Below, piece by piece: positions 1 to 7,971 of a stretch of DNA of 64,000 nucleotides (its first letter is position 1; each line of letters opens with the position of its first letter). Below the pieces are notes generated by a model. It was not told where the DNA came from. It did not search any database and saw only the letters and a program-made list of their open reading frames with translations. Location of the stretch: contig AP009389.1 of assembly GCA_000010565.1 (NCBI GenBank), forward strand, positions 620,001-684,000, written 5' to 3'. This DNA is from Pelotomaculum thermopropionicum SI (GTDB taxonomy: Bacteria; Bacillota; Desulfotomaculia; Desulfotomaculales; Pelotomaculaceae). The translations under genes and the position numbers were made by a program.

Positions 1-963
1 AAGGTCAGGGCTTCCGGCATCTGCGCCACCGATATCAAAACCCTGCTGGGCCAGGGGCTGCCGGAGAAACTCCCGGCCATCCTGGGCCACGAGGTGGCCG
101 GGACGGTGGAGCGGGTGGGGCCGGGCGTCCGTGGCGATCTGTCGCCCGGGAAAAGGGTGGCGGTGTACCCCATTGCAGTATGCGGGGAATGTTTCTTCTG
201 CAAACGGGGCAGGCACAACCTCTGCCTGAGGGAATACGGCCTGGCCCACGGGATAGACGGCGGGTTTGCCCAGTATGTGCGCATACCCAGGGAAATCGTC
301 GCTATCGGCGGCCTGGTTGAACTGCCGGAACACCTTTCTTACGAGCAGGCGGCAATGGCCGAGCCGCTGTCCTGCTGCCTGGCTGCGGCCCGCGCCGGAA
401 AGCTGGAGGAGGGCGACACCATGCTGGTGGTGGGGGCCGGCCCGATGGGGCTTTTGCACTTAAAGACGGGTCTCTGGCGCGGGGCCAGGGTCATTGTTGC
501 CGATTTGCGCCGCGACAGGCTGGAAATGGCCGCCCGGATGGGAGCTGCCCACTGCATTGATGCCGGTGAAAAAGATGTGGTGGAGGAGGTGCGGCGCCTG
601 ACGGACGGCCTGGGCGCCGGCCTGGTGGTGGCGTCTCTTGGAGCACCGGAGGCTGCAGCACAATACCTGCCGGCAGTGCGCAACGGCGGTACCTTCAATA
701 TTTTCGGCGGCCCGCCCGCAAACAGGCCGGTCAATGTTGATTTCCGCTGGATTCATTACTCCGAAGTGGTGCTGACGGGGACTTTCGCCTCCACTCCGGA
801 GGATTTCCGGCTGGCGTTAAAACTTATCGCCGGGGGGCAAATCCTGGTGGACGACCTTATTTCCCACCGCTTTGAACTGGAAAACATGCTCGAGGCAGTG
901 GAACTGGCGAGAAAACAGGAAATAATTAAGGGCGTTTTAATAATGCCGGGAGAGGATGGTTAA
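1..963 (+). CDS. Zinc-dependent alcohol/polyol dehydrogenase (MDR family), 5' end cut off
   Basis: The reading frame is open from base 1, so the N-terminus lies outside the window; an ATG at 94 is internal. The first visible residues contain the catalytic-zinc region SGICATD and GHEVAG typical of medium-chain dehydrogenases. They are followed by a structural-zinc loop (CGECFFCKRGRHNLC), the AEPLSC segment and a Rossmann glycine motif (VGAGPMGLLH). The family (sorbitol, threonine and related dehydrogenases) oxidises secondary alcohols with NAD(P). The stop codon abuts the ATG of the aldolase gene, so the two are probably co-transcribed in a sugar or sugar-acid pathway. The exact substrate cannot be told from the sequence. 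Confidence 0.9.
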   Translation, partial: KVRASGICATDIKTLLGQGLPEKLPAILGHEVAGTVERVGPGVRGDLSPGKRVAVYPIAVCGECFFCKRGRHNLCLREYGLAHGIDGGFAQYVRIPREIVAIGGLVELPEHLSYEQAAMAEPLSCCLAAARAGKLEEGDTMLVVGAGPMGLLHLKTGLWRGARVIVADLRRDRLEMAARMGAAHCIDAGEKDVVEEVRRLTDGLGAGLVVASLGAPEAAAQYLPAVRNGGTFNIFGGPPANRPVNVDFRWIHYSEVVLTGTFASTPEDFRLALKLIAGGQILVDDLISHRFELENMLEAVELARKQEIIKGVLIMPGEDG

Positions 964-1773
964 ATGGACGGGCTGCAAATCAGGCTGAAAAGGATTTTTC
1001 GCAAAAACACGGGGCGCACCCTGGTGGTGGCCATTGACCACGGCATGGCTCTGGGGCCCATGGCGGGAATTAGAAATATCCGGGAAACGGTGGAGCGGCT
1101 GGACTCCACCGGCCTGGTTGACGCCTGGCTACTGACCAAGGGAATTTTAAGATATGGCTTTGAGCCGGCCGGCACACCGGGCATAATCTTAAGAATCAGC
1201 GGTGGTGCAACCATTGCGGGGCCGGAGTTGACCAGGGAAGGGCTGACCGCCACCCTGGAGGAAGCCCTTGCCGCGGGCGCCGATGCGGTGGCGGTATCCG
1301 CCTTTATCGGCTCCCCTTACGAACACGAGACTCTGGTGAACCTGGCCGCAGCGGCAGGCCGGTGCCGGCGCTGGAACGTGCCCCTGCTGGGAGTGGTGGG
1401 GCTTGGAAAAACAAATGAGGACAAAAAAAAGGACCCGAAGTTTATTGCCCTTGCCACCAGGGTGGCGGCGGAACACGGGGCCGACCTGGTCAAAACTTAT
1501 TACACCGAAGAGAACTTCGACCAGGTGGTTGCCGGTTGCCCGGTGCCGGTTTTGATAGCCGGCGGGCCGAAATGCGACACCGACGGCGATACCCTGAAGA
1601 TGGTTTATGGCGCCGTTCAGGGGGGCGCCAGGGGCATCGTAATGGGCCGGAACGTCTGGCAGAGCCCCCACCCCAGGGCCCTCCTGGCGGCGGTGCACGG
1701 GATTATTCACCGGGGCCTGAGCCTCCGGGAAGCCTGCGAACTGCTGGAAGAAAAGGCTCGTAAAAATGAATAG
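964..1773 (+). CDS. DhnA/FbaB-type class I aldolase
   Basis: A 269-residue protein starting at the ATG directly after the upstream stop codon. It resembles the DhnA family of (beta/alpha)8 aldolases (archaeal-type fructose-bisphosphate aldolase, ADH synthase, LsrF-like). Visible features are the N-terminal VVAIDHGMALGP segment, the Schiff-base lysine context DLVKTYYT and the phosphate-binding C-terminal GIVMGRNVWQ segment. Coupling to a polyol-type dehydrogenase suggests cleavage of a ketose phosphate or a related compound formed by that enzyme. The physiological substrate is not evident. A good intrinsic terminator follows. Confidence 0.85.
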   Translation: MDGLQIRLKRIFRKNTGRTLVVAIDHGMALGPMAGIRNIRETVERLDSTGLVDAWLLTKGILRYGFEPAGTPGIILRISGGATIAGPELTREGLTATLEEALAAGADAVAVSAFIGSPYEHETLVNLAAAAGRCRRWNVPLLGVVGLGKTNEDKKKDPKFIALATRVAAEHGADLVKTYYTEENFDQVVAGCPVPVLIAGGPKCDTDGDTLKMVYGAVQGGARGIVMGRNVWQSPHPRALLAAVHGIIHRGLSLREACELLEEKARKNE

Positions 1774-1781
1774 CATTGGCG

Positions 1782-1803
1782 GCCCCCGCCGGGGCTTTTT
1801 CTT
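1782..1803 (+). terminator. Intrinsic terminator after the dehydrogenase-aldolase pair
   Basis: A GC-only 5-bp stem (GCCCC/GGGGC) with a four-base loop is followed directly by a run of T, 8 bases after the aldolase stop codon. Confidence 0.8.
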
Positions 1804-1926
1804 TTTAAATAAAAAATAAAATTATGTCGAATTTGCCGTTGTAAATATGGCTCCGCAGTGCTATTCTGATTATTAATATTAAATGTAAACTTTTGTTTTG
1901 CAAAAAGCTGCCGGGAGAGAACATCA

Positions 1927-2898
1927 TTGTATTTTCCAGTTTCCGGCGTTGAAGTTTTTCCGCTGATTCCGCCGGCTGTCGCCTTTTTGGTTTCTTCCTT
2001 TACCGCTTCGGCGGGGGTATCGGGCGCCTTTCTGCTGCTGCCCTTCCAGGTCAGCGTGCTCGGTTTTACCAGTCCTTCGGTCAGTCCGACAAACCTTATT
2101 TATAACATTGTGGCCACGCCGGGAGGGCTTTACCGTTTTATCAGAGAGGGCCGCATGGTGTGGCCGCTAACCTGGGCGGTAATAACGGGCACCCTGCCCG
2201 GTGTTTTTTCCGGCGCCTGGATAAGAGTAAGGTACCTGACCGATCCAGGAGCCTTTAAGGTTTTCGTGGGGGTGCTTCTTTTGTACCTGGGGCTCCGGCT
2301 CCTGCGTGAAACTGCCGGCTGTTTCATGGAGTACAATAGCCGGGCACATAATGCCGGGAGCAATTTTGGAGAACGGTACAGGACGGTCGGGAAAGGAAAC
2401 GGCTCAAAAGTTCCTCCGGGTTTTTCTGCGGGCGCCGGGGTGAGGGTCAGGCGCTTTTCGTATGGCAAGGTCGAATATGAATTTATGGGCCAAACTTTTT
2501 CATTCAGCACCGCCGCAGTGTTTTTCCTGGCCCTTGCGGTAGGTTTAATTGGAGGTATATACGGCATAGGGGGCGGAGCCATAATAGCGCCGTTCTGCGT
2601 TTCCTTTCTCGGTTTACCGGTCTATACCGTGGCCGGCGCCGCCCTGGCCGGCACATTTCTAACTTCCATAGGCGGGGTGTTTTTTTTCAGCCTGCTGGCG
2701 GCAACACCCGCCGGCGCCCAGGCTGCAGTGGCTCCGGACTGGGTGCTGGGGGCGCTGTTCGGCGCGGGCGGCCTTTTCGGCACTTACCTGGGCGCCTGGC
2801 TTCAGAAGTTCCTTCCGGAGAGGTTTATCCGCGGCACTTTGGGTGCCCTTGTTACCTTTCTTGCCGCCCAGTATATCCTGCAGTTTTTTTTCAGGTAG
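1927..2898 (+). CDS. TauE/SafE (TSUP) family membrane permease
   Basis: A 323-residue polytopic membrane protein with a TTG start 8 bases behind a GGGAGAG ribosome site. Both halves show the repeated architecture of TSUP transporters: an N-terminal segment with the SPTNLIYN motif and a C-terminal half with GGIYGIGGGAIIAPF, the conserved glycine-rich motif. The family is linked to export or uptake of sulfite, sulfonates and other organic anions. Residues about 130-190 form an unusually long hydrophilic linker rich in Gly, Arg and Ser between the two halves. Substrate unknown. Confidence 0.85.
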   Translation: MYFPVSGVEVFPLIPPAVAFLVSSFTASAGVSGAFLLLPFQVSVLGFTSPSVSPTNLIYNIVATPGGLYRFIREGRMVWPLTWAVITGTLPGVFSGAWIRVRYLTDPGAFKVFVGVLLLYLGLRLLRETAGCFMEYNSRAHNAGSNFGERYRTVGKGNGSKVPPGFSAGAGVRVRRFSYGKVEYEFMGQTFSFSTAAVFFLALAVGLIGGIYGIGGGAIIAPFCVSFLGLPVYTVAGAALAGTFLTSIGGVFFFSLLAATPAGAQAAVAPDWVLGALFGAGGLFGTYLGAWLQKFLPERFIRGTLGALVTFLAAQYILQFFFR

Positions 2899-2974
2899 GG
2901 GTTGTCAAAATTCACGGGCGGTTTTATGTTAAATAATATATGCATATATGCAGCTTTGAAGCGGGGTTGTTGAA

Positions 2975-4084
2975 TTGAAAGAGAATGAAGACGGGAGACG
3001 GTCCCGCCGGTGGCTGATCGGCCTGGTTAATTTTTTGCTTAACTTTGCCACCCAGAGTTCAATTACATTTATCCCCCTGTTGGGTGCCCAGCTGGGGGCT
3101 TCTGATTTTCAGGTGGGGCTGGTGGGCTCGGTCTACGGAGCCGCTTTTTTAGCTTCTTCCCTTTTTTCAGGGTGGAAGTCGGACAGCATGGGGAGGCTCC
3201 TTTTTGTGCGGTGGGGGCTTTTCATCAGCAGTGCGGCCTTTGCCGCCCAGCTTCTGGCCAGCAGCGTGCTGCTGCTGATGATCCTGCGCGGGGCGGTGGG
3301 CTTTGCCCTGGGCATTACTGTTGCAGCCAACCTTGCTTTTGCCTTTGAGTCTGGTGCCGATATGGGCAAATTCAGTTCTTACGGTTCTTTAGGCTGGATT
3401 TTTGGAGCTCTTGCAGCGGCACTGGTGGGGGATATTTACCTGCTTTTTAAAATCAGTTTCCTGGTCTGCCTGAGCGCCTTTTTCCTGTCCCTGTTTTTTG
3501 AAGAAGCCCCGTCTATCAAATTTTCCGCTCCGCCCAACCTCTGGCATGTATTGCGGAGGGATTACCGGATTTACCTGGCCGTATTTTTACGGCACCTGGG
3601 GGCCACGGCCGTATGGGTCATTCTTCCCCTCTACCTGTCCTGCCTGGGAATGGACAAATTCTGGATCGGCCTTTTGTGGGGGATTAATTTTTTTGTACAG
3701 TTTGTAGTGATGCGCCATCTTGACGGATTTTCGGAATATAAGGTTTTCGCCTTCGGGCAGCTGTTGTCCATTTTTGTTTTTGTGGCCTATGCCTTTGTTG
3801 CCGGCAAACCTTTCCTGGTTATTGTCCAGGTGCTTTTAGGAGTGGCCTGGTCCTGTCTGTACGTAGGCGCCCTGCTCATTGTCCTGCGCAGCGGGGAGGA
3901 AAGAGGGACGGCAGGCGGAGTCTTCCAGTCCACCCTGAATCTGTGTAACGCCGTGGGGCCGCTGCTGGGCGGTCTGATTGCCCAGGGGTTTGGCTACCGC
4001 GGGGTGATGTTCTTTGCCGCAGCCCTCGGCGTGTTGGGAATGCTGGTGGCCGTGCCGGCGGGACAGAAAGAGTCCGGGTGTTGA
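2975..4084 (+). CDS. Major facilitator superfamily transporter
   Basis: A 369-residue protein with about twelve hydrophobic segments. The TM2-TM3 loop carries a basic MFS-type motif (SGWKSDSMGRLL). The start is a TTG (MKENEDGRR), and the N-terminus is highly charged before the first membrane helix. The gene stands alone, 76 bases after the TSUP gene and before a ferritin-like gene. Drug, sugar or metabolite efflux are all possible; the substrate cannot be assigned. Confidence 0.8.
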   Translation: MKENEDGRRSRRWLIGLVNFLLNFATQSSITFIPLLGAQLGASDFQVGLVGSVYGAAFLASSLFSGWKSDSMGRLLFVRWGLFISSAAFAAQLLASSVLLLMILRGAVGFALGITVAANLAFAFESGADMGKFSSYGSLGWIFGALAAALVGDIYLLFKISFLVCLSAFFLSLFFEEAPSIKFSAPPNLWHVLRRDYRIYLAVFLRHLGATAVWVILPLYLSCLGMDKFWIGLLWGINFFVQFVVMRHLDGFSEYKVFAFGQLLSIFVFVAYAFVAGKPFLVIVQVLLGVAWSCLYVGALLIVLRSGEERGTAGGVFQSTLNLCNAVGPLLGGLIAQGFGYRGVMFFAAALGVLGMLVAVPAGQKESGC

Positions 4085-4161
4085 TTTCGATCCCCTGATT
4101 AATCACAAAATAAAGCGTTGTTAAATAAGATGTTAACAAATACAGGAAGAGGGGTAGAAAT

Positions 4162-4635
4162 ATGGCCGGTCAAATACAGCTGGAACAGGTGATCAACGGT
4201 TTAAACCTGGACCTGTCCTGGGAGTACGCAGCCATGGTTCAGTACATCCAGCATGCCAGCATGCTCACGGGCCCGGAATATGTGGCGGTTATTAGCGAAT
4301 TGCAGGAACATGCCAGGGAGGAGCATAACCATGCCGTCATCCTGAGCGACCTGATTCAGTACCTGGGCGGCGTTCCCACCGTGGAAGTGGCCACCAGGCT
4401 AACGTCCCTTAACAATGTAGAAATGCTGCGCCAGGACCTGCAGGCCGAGTATGACGCCATCCGCCGCTATTTGCAGCGTATTGAGCAACTGGAAGCACTT
4501 CACCTTTACGACTCGGCGCAAAAAATCAGAAATATTGCGGCAACGGAGCAGGAGCATGCCATTGATCTGGAAAAAGCCCTGGGCATCCAGAAAGTGCGGC
4601 CGGGTACGGCGTATCCCTTTACCCTCAGTCCATAG
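4162..4635 (+). CDS. Ferritin-like diiron protein (bacterioferritin/Dps-like)
   Basis: A 157-residue four-helix-bundle protein with ATG start and an AGGAAGAGGGG ribosome site. Diiron ligands can be followed along the helices: Glu near residue 21 (LSWEYAAM), Glu and His in REEHNH (ExxH), Glu in the third helix and the EQEHA motif in the fourth. This matches bacterioferritin-like or ferritin-like proteins that store iron or consume peroxide. It lies tail to tail with a spore-associated gene cluster, but nothing ties it to sporulation. Confidence 0.8.
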   Translation: MAGQIQLEQVINGLNLDLSWEYAAMVQYIQHASMLTGPEYVAVISELQEHAREEHNHAVILSDLIQYLGGVPTVEVATRLTSLNNVEMLRQDLQAEYDAIRRYLQRIEQLEALHLYDSAQKIRNIAATEQEHAIDLEKALGIQKVRPGTAYPFTLSP

Positions 4636-4681
4636 CAAGTCGCCTCTCCCTATTTTTTAATTTTAATGTGTTCCGGAGGCA

Positions 4682-5281
4682 CTACTCGAACCTGACCTCG
4701 ATTTTTTGAGGGGAAAAGAAATTTTTCTTAGGTGCCCGGACGTACATGGTTCCGTTCCGGTAAACGGCGGAGGCGCCGGAGGGGTCTACCGGTGCCGGCA
4801 GGCGAACTGTTTTATGAAAATTTTCGGTTCTTTTGTCTCCTCCGGCAGTTCCGCCGCAAACCATGGTCCCGGATAACTCCAGCGCTTCCGGAGAGATAAA
4901 GAGGGCCAGGTCGTTCCGGGAGGCAAGCTCCGGAAGGACAATATGAATACTGACTTCACCGGCCGTTTCAAAGACCGATACCGGTATGTTGCGGCCGCTT
5001 TTTGTTTGTGCCGGCTGCTTTCCGCCATAAAAAGGATGTGATTTCTGTTGCCAGAAAGCCTCATTTTCTGCTTTTTCCTGCTCTGCCGGGGCTGCTTCCT
5101 GCTGAATTTTGCCTCCTTTACCGGGCTGCGCGGGCCACGGGCCTGAGAAATTCAGTTTACCGGCCATATCTATTAAGGACTCCAGACCGTTTTTGTCAAT
5201 TCCGTTCATGAAGCCCATGTCCCTGGTTTTTTCGTACAGGTCAAGGGCAAATTTAAGCCAGTCTTTGTTTGAAAAATTCAT
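4682..5281 (-). CDS. Hsp20/alpha-crystallin-like protein, probably spore-associated
   Basis: A 199-residue protein. The N-terminal half is a hydrophilic, Pro/Gln-rich region. The C-terminal hundred residues form an alpha-crystallin-type beta-sandwich (IPVSVFETAGEVSIHIVLPE, then the NFHKTVRLPAPVDP core strand and a C-terminal YVRAP strand). An AGGAGGCC ribosome site precedes the ATG. It is the last gene of a leftward block of GerP-like genes, so a role in the spore coat (as for CotM/CotP-type Hsp20 proteins) is inferred from position. Confidence 0.7.
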   Translation of the reverse strand: MNFSNKDWLKFALDLYEKTRDMGFMNGIDKNGLESLIDMAGKLNFSGPWPAQPGKGGKIQQEAAPAEQEKAENEAFWQQKSHPFYGGKQPAQTKSGRNIPVSVFETAGEVSIHIVLPELASRNDLALFISPEALELSGTMVCGGTAGGDKRTENFHKTVRLPAPVDPSGASAVYRNGTMYVRAPKKNFFSPQKIEVRFE

Positions 5282-5393
5282 TTTAGGCCTCCTTATTTAT
5301 GCAGGAGTGTTAATATATTATAAAAATTAAACTTTCATGGTTAAAGAAACTGCAGGAAAAATTAAAACAGGGGCAGATTATGTTCTGTCCCCG

Positions 5394-5639
5394 CTACGGC
5401 AAAATTGTTCTGGCGCCGTCGCCGTCTATTATATCGGTTATGATGCCGTTTACCGAAACGCTGGGCTGGTCGGTTGTGCCGTAAAAAAGGTTACCGTCTC
5501 CTACGCAAAAGGAATTAGCATCTGCTTCCTGGTGAATATTGCTTTTGGCACAATTGAGAGCTATTTCGCCGTAATTGAATATGCCTCCCGATTGGATCTC
5601 TATGTTGAGGCCGCCTATAATTAGAGCCAGAAGCACCAC
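5394..5639 (-). CDS. GerPA/GerPF-like spore germination protein (paralogue 4)
   Basis: About 80 residues with the GerPA/GerPF signature: a short hydrophobic start (ALIIGGL), a Gly-rich segment SGGIFNYGEIAL and a C-terminal Asp/Val segment (GIITDIID). In bacilli GerP proteins are needed for germinant passage through the spore coat. The start codon is uncertain: two GTG codons at the 5' end overlap an AGGTGG ribosome site, and a CTG at 5630 would give better spacing and the N-terminus seen in its neighbours. It is the fourth of four tandem paralogues. Confidence 0.65.
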   Translation of the reverse strand: MVLLALIIGGLNIEIQSGGIFNYGEIALNCAKSNIHQEADANSFCVGDGNLFYGTTDQPSVSVNGIITDIIDGDGARTILP

Positions 5640-5640
5640 C

Positions 5641-5925
5641 TCAGCCCCTGTGATTTGCTTTCCGTAAAATCTCAGCTAAATTGCCGGCATCGATAATATT
5701 GGTGCGTGCCTTCCTGAATTTTATTTCTGGAGCATTGAAAAATGAATTATGAAAATTTCTGTTGCCCTGGTTGAAGGAGTTGACATCAGCTGCCATATGC
5801 AAATTATTTTTGTTAACAATCAAAAACACGCTGCCAATGTTAGATTTTGCGCCGGTTTGTACGGCTGCCCTTACAGGCCCTAAAATTAGAGGCATTGCTT
5901 CAACCGCTTCACTTTTGTAGGACAT
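5641..5925 (-). CDS. GerPA/GerPF-like spore germination protein (paralogue 3)
   Basis: A 94-residue protein. The ATG at 5925 is preferred over an upstream in-frame codon because an AGGAG site lies 9 bases before it. The family core begins at MPLILGPV and runs through TGAKSNIGSVFL to the C-terminal segment TNIIDAG. Compared with its neighbours it has ten extra N-terminal residues and a basic C-terminus. The gene downstream begins one base after its stop, so translation is probably coupled. Confidence 0.7.
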   Translation of the reverse strand: MSYKSEAVEAMPLILGPVRAAVQTGAKSNIGSVFLIVNKNNLHMAADVNSFNQGNRNFHNSFFNAPEIKFRKARTNIIDAGNLAEILRKANHRG

Positions 5926-6002
5926 TATCAATCGTCTCCTAACCCGTAATTGCAAGGCGATGCAAGGCCTGCGACCTCGCTTGCTTTGATCCTGTACAGG
6001 TG

Positions 6003-6245
6003 CTAAATGATCTTTTCGAAAGCATCTGAATCTACTATGTCAGTAGAAATCCCATTAAATAGTATTGAAGGGAAATTTGACAAAGAGGCCTGGTTGTTAA
6101 AGCTTCCCTGGTTGTATGAGCTACATCTGCCTTCAAGGTGCATATTATTTTTGTCAGACGAAAGAAAGACGTTGCCGAAATTGAATTTTCCTCCGGTTTG
6201 GTTTTTTACTGTTATGGGGCCTATAATTAAAGGCATTGCAGCCAT
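6003..6245 (-). CDS. GerPA/GerPF-like spore germination protein (paralogue 2)
   Basis: 80 residues, with the classic MPLIIGPI start, the Gly/Asn-rich segment TGGKFNFGNVFL, an Asn/Gln/Ser-rich middle (SYNQGSFNNQ) and the C-terminal GISTDIVDSD. A GGAGTG site lies just upstream of the ATG at 6245; a second ATG three codons later is also possible. The four paralogues are more alike in their N-terminal 25 residues than in their C-termini, which suggests local duplication and divergence. Confidence 0.7.
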   Translation of the reverse strand: MAAMPLIIGPITVKNQTGGKFNFGNVFLSSDKNNMHLEGRCSSYNQGSFNNQASLSNFPSILFNGISTDIVDSDAFEKII

Positions 6246-6377
6246 TCACTCCAGTTTAACCCCAGGAATTTTTGGCTGCTTTTCAGCAAGCCTTCCTGTC
6301 TATAGAATATGCGGTTCGCGAAAAAAAGCTACAAATACCTGGCAAGATACTGGCTTTTGCTCATTCTCCTGGTTGTT

Positions 6378-6587
6378 TTAAGAATGCGAGTTTTTTTCGC
6401 TGTCAGGGACCTGCCGTTCTTTTGAAGCAATTGAAGTTATGCCGTCCCCGGAACAAAAGGAATTGCTTCCTGCCGACAGCTCGATCTTGTTGCCGGGCAG
6501 GCTGAAGATAACTTCTCCTATATTTAAAACTGCACCTGAATGAATGCAGTTAATCTTAAAGCTGCCAATAATTATCTGCGCCACCAT
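6378..6587 (-). CDS. Short GerPA/GerPF-like protein (paralogue 1)
   Basis: 69 residues. The N-terminal two thirds match the family (IIIGSFKINCIHSGAVLNIGEV, in outline a hydrophobic start followed by a Gly/Asn/Ile-Gly segment). The C-terminus departs from it and is short and polar (PDSEKNSHS), lacking the usual Asp/Val terminal strand. An AAGGGG site precedes the ATG. It may be a shortened or divergent copy; the missing C-terminal strand is the oddity. Confidence 0.6.
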   Translation of the reverse strand: MVAQIIIGSFKINCIHSGAVLNIGEVIFSLPGNKIELSAGSNSFCSGDGITSIASKERQVPDSEKNSHS

Positions 6588-6603
6588 TTAACCCCTTAAC
6601 CTG

Positions 6604-6637
6604 AATTTTTCCCGGCATCTAGAAGCCGGGAATTTTT
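6604..6637 (-). terminator. Bidirectional-looking terminator inside the gerP-like cluster
   Basis: An 8-bp stem (TTCCCGGC/GCCGGGAA) with an 8-base loop is flanked by T and A tracts on both sides, so it could work on either strand. It separates the GerPC-like gene from the four GerPA/F-like genes on the leftward transcript. Confidence 0.7.
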
Positions 6638-6724
6638 GCATGAGGAAGGTTATTCTTTTTTAATTTCACGATTACAGTATATTACTGGCAATTTAAAAAA
6701 GTGCAAAAAGAAAATTCTCCTTTT

Positions 6725-7075
6725 TTATTTATATATCAAGTTGATCTTTTTCTTCTCTGGCTCCGGTTGCCTGATGGGTTTTTCCTCCTGATTTAGTTCG
6801 AATTTTTGTTCCGATGCAGAATAAGTGGTACCAATGTTCATTGTGCCTGAAAGATTTTCGGTTGCAACAGAATCTATATTATAACTGGTCTCAAATTTTT
6901 CACAAATTATTTTATCAATTATAATTTTTTCAATTTTTATTACTGGTGCATTATCTATTTGCAACTTAATTTGTTCAATCTGTTTTTCTAATTCTCGTAT
7001 CTTATTTAAAAGATCTTCAGGACTATAACTTTGGTGTATAAATTTTCTTAATTTTAAAAATAAAAATTTTATCAT
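6725..7075 (-). CDS. GerPC-like spore germination protein
   Basis: A 116-residue protein. Residues about 15-45 form a heptad-like coiled coil (LLNKIRELEKQIEQIKLQI). These are followed by a segment matching the GerPC core: PVIKIEKIIIDKI, then a strand ending LSGTMNIGTTYS, comparable to the ELSGTLNIG-type segment of GerPC. The C-terminus is charged (PEPEKKK). An AAGGAT site precedes the ATG. Its place beside GerPA/F paralogues supports the assignment. It is shorter than Bacillus GerPC, which has about 200 residues. Confidence 0.6.
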   Translation of the reverse strand: MIKFLFLKLRKFIHQSYSPEDLLNKIRELEKQIEQIKLQIDNAPVIKIEKIIIDKIICEKFETSYNIDSVATENLSGTMNIGTTYSASEQKFELNQEEKPIRQPEPEKKKINLIYK

Positions 7076-7253
7076 AATTCCATATCCTTAAATATAGATT
7101 TATCTGTTGCAAGGACCGGCAAAATACACCAGTAAGAGATAGTTTAACTCTCCAAAATAATACAGTACCTTATAGATGTTTATTCACCTGTGAAAGAAGA
7201 CTGCATGGTTTTATTTTCGGTTGTGCCGCATAAAAATTGATAAAAATTAGCGA

Positions 7254-7278
7254 GGAGCCCCTGTGAGGGCTCCTTTTT
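7254..7278. terminator. Strong hairpin with T tract
   Basis: A 7-bp stem (GGAGCCC/GGGCTCC) with a 6-base loop. The T run follows on the plus strand, while on the minus strand a weaker T-rich tail follows. As the gene that ends here is leftward, it probably serves the small Cys gene despite the better T run on the other side. Confidence 0.6.
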
Positions 7279-7289
7279 GCAGCTTAACC

Positions 7290-7463
7290 TTAAATTTTGT
7301 TTAACGCATCCTGGCATTGTTTAATGCAGGCGTCAATGGACTGGTAAGCCTGATCCAGGGATTGCTTTGCGGGAGCCGGTGCATCCGTTGCCATAGACTT
7401 TATGTCGTTGGCCGTGGCCTGGCAGCGCTGGATGCATGACTGCAATGTTTGTCTGGAAAGCAT
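7290..7463 (-). CDS. Small helical protein with paired cysteines
   Basis: 57 residues from the ATG at 7463, which lies 8 bases after a perfect AGGAGG; two other start codons upstream fall inside the ribosome site. Two helices each carry a CxxxC pair (SCIQRCQ and ACIKQCQ) joined by an Ala/Pro-rich turn, giving a helical hairpin that could bind a metal or form disulfides. I do not recognise the family. Its strong ribosome site and the nearby spore genes suggest an abundant spore component, which is inference. Confidence 0.7.
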   Translation of the reverse strand: MLSRQTLQSCIQRCQATANDIKSMATDAPAPAKQSLDQAYQSIDACIKQCQDALNKI

Positions 7464-7529
7464 GGACATCACCTCCTCTTGTCTTATTATTTGTCATGAA
7501 AATATTTTTTATTATCGGAGGAAAATTAT

Positions 7530-7562
7530 AAGGCCTCCGGCGCAGGCGCCTTTAGAGGCCTT
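7530..7562 (-). terminator. Long hairpin at the 3' end of a small leftward ORF
   Basis: The arms AAGGCCTC/GAGGCCTT enclose a further GGCGC/GCGCC pairing. On the minus strand a TTATAATTTT tail follows. It overlaps the stop codon of the small ORF ending at 7561. Confidence 0.55.
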
Positions 7563-7758
7563 AAAGGGTAAGGTTGCTTTTTCTTCCCTTTTTCTTATTT
7601 GGGTCGTAAACCTCGAATTTTCCCGTAAAACTGGCCAGGTTGTACTCAATCAGGGGGGCGGATTTGTTAAGCCGTTCCATCTGAACGGTGCGCATTCTGG
7701 CAAGCGCGTTTCCGTATTCGTTCCTTTTCCGGTCAACATGGCACCTGTGCTTGCTCAT
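7561..7758 (-). CDS. Small basic hypothetical protein
   Basis: 65 residues from the ATG at 7758 (MSKHRCHVDRKRNEYGNALAR). The same frame is open upstream to 7884 through a very hydrophobic stretch, which could make it a 107-residue protein with one membrane segment. Neither start has a convincing ribosome site. The favourable point is a terminator-like hairpin exactly at the stop codon. Unrecognised; it may be non-coding. Confidence 0.35.
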   Translation of the reverse strand: MSKHRCHVDRKRNEYGNALARMRTVQMERLNKSAPLIEYNLASFTGKFEVYDPNKKKGRKSNLTL

Positions 7759-7863
7759 ATACTTATTATATTCAAATGGATAAAGAACATTCATAAAGAA
7801 AATTAAAATAAAATATAAAAAAATGAAAATATTTATATATTTTAGGAGGATAGTGGTAACATA

Positions 7864-7971
7864 ATGTCGAAAATCTTTAAACAAAATTTAAATCATTTTA
7901 TGAAAATTGGCATGTACAGGCAGGCTTTAAAAAACCTGAACCTTAAAAATGAGGGGAGGATAAGCGGGTGA
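7864..7971 (+). CDS. 35-residue ORF translationally coupled to the Rossmann-MCP gene
   Basis: An ATG at 7864 opens a 35-codon frame (basic, polar, MSKIFKQNLNHF...). Its TGA overlaps the GTG start of the next gene in a GTGA arrangement. An AGGAGG lies 16 bases before the ATG, which is too far for ideal use. It may be a coupling leader ORF rather than a functional protein; there is no homology that I recognise. Confidence 0.35.
   Translation: MSKIFKQNLNHFMKIGMYRQALKNLNLKNEGRISG

Noticed and set aside
5337-5624. 95-codon plus-strand frame over the last GerPA/F-like gene
   Set aside because: Antisense to a gene with clear family similarity and without a ribosome site.
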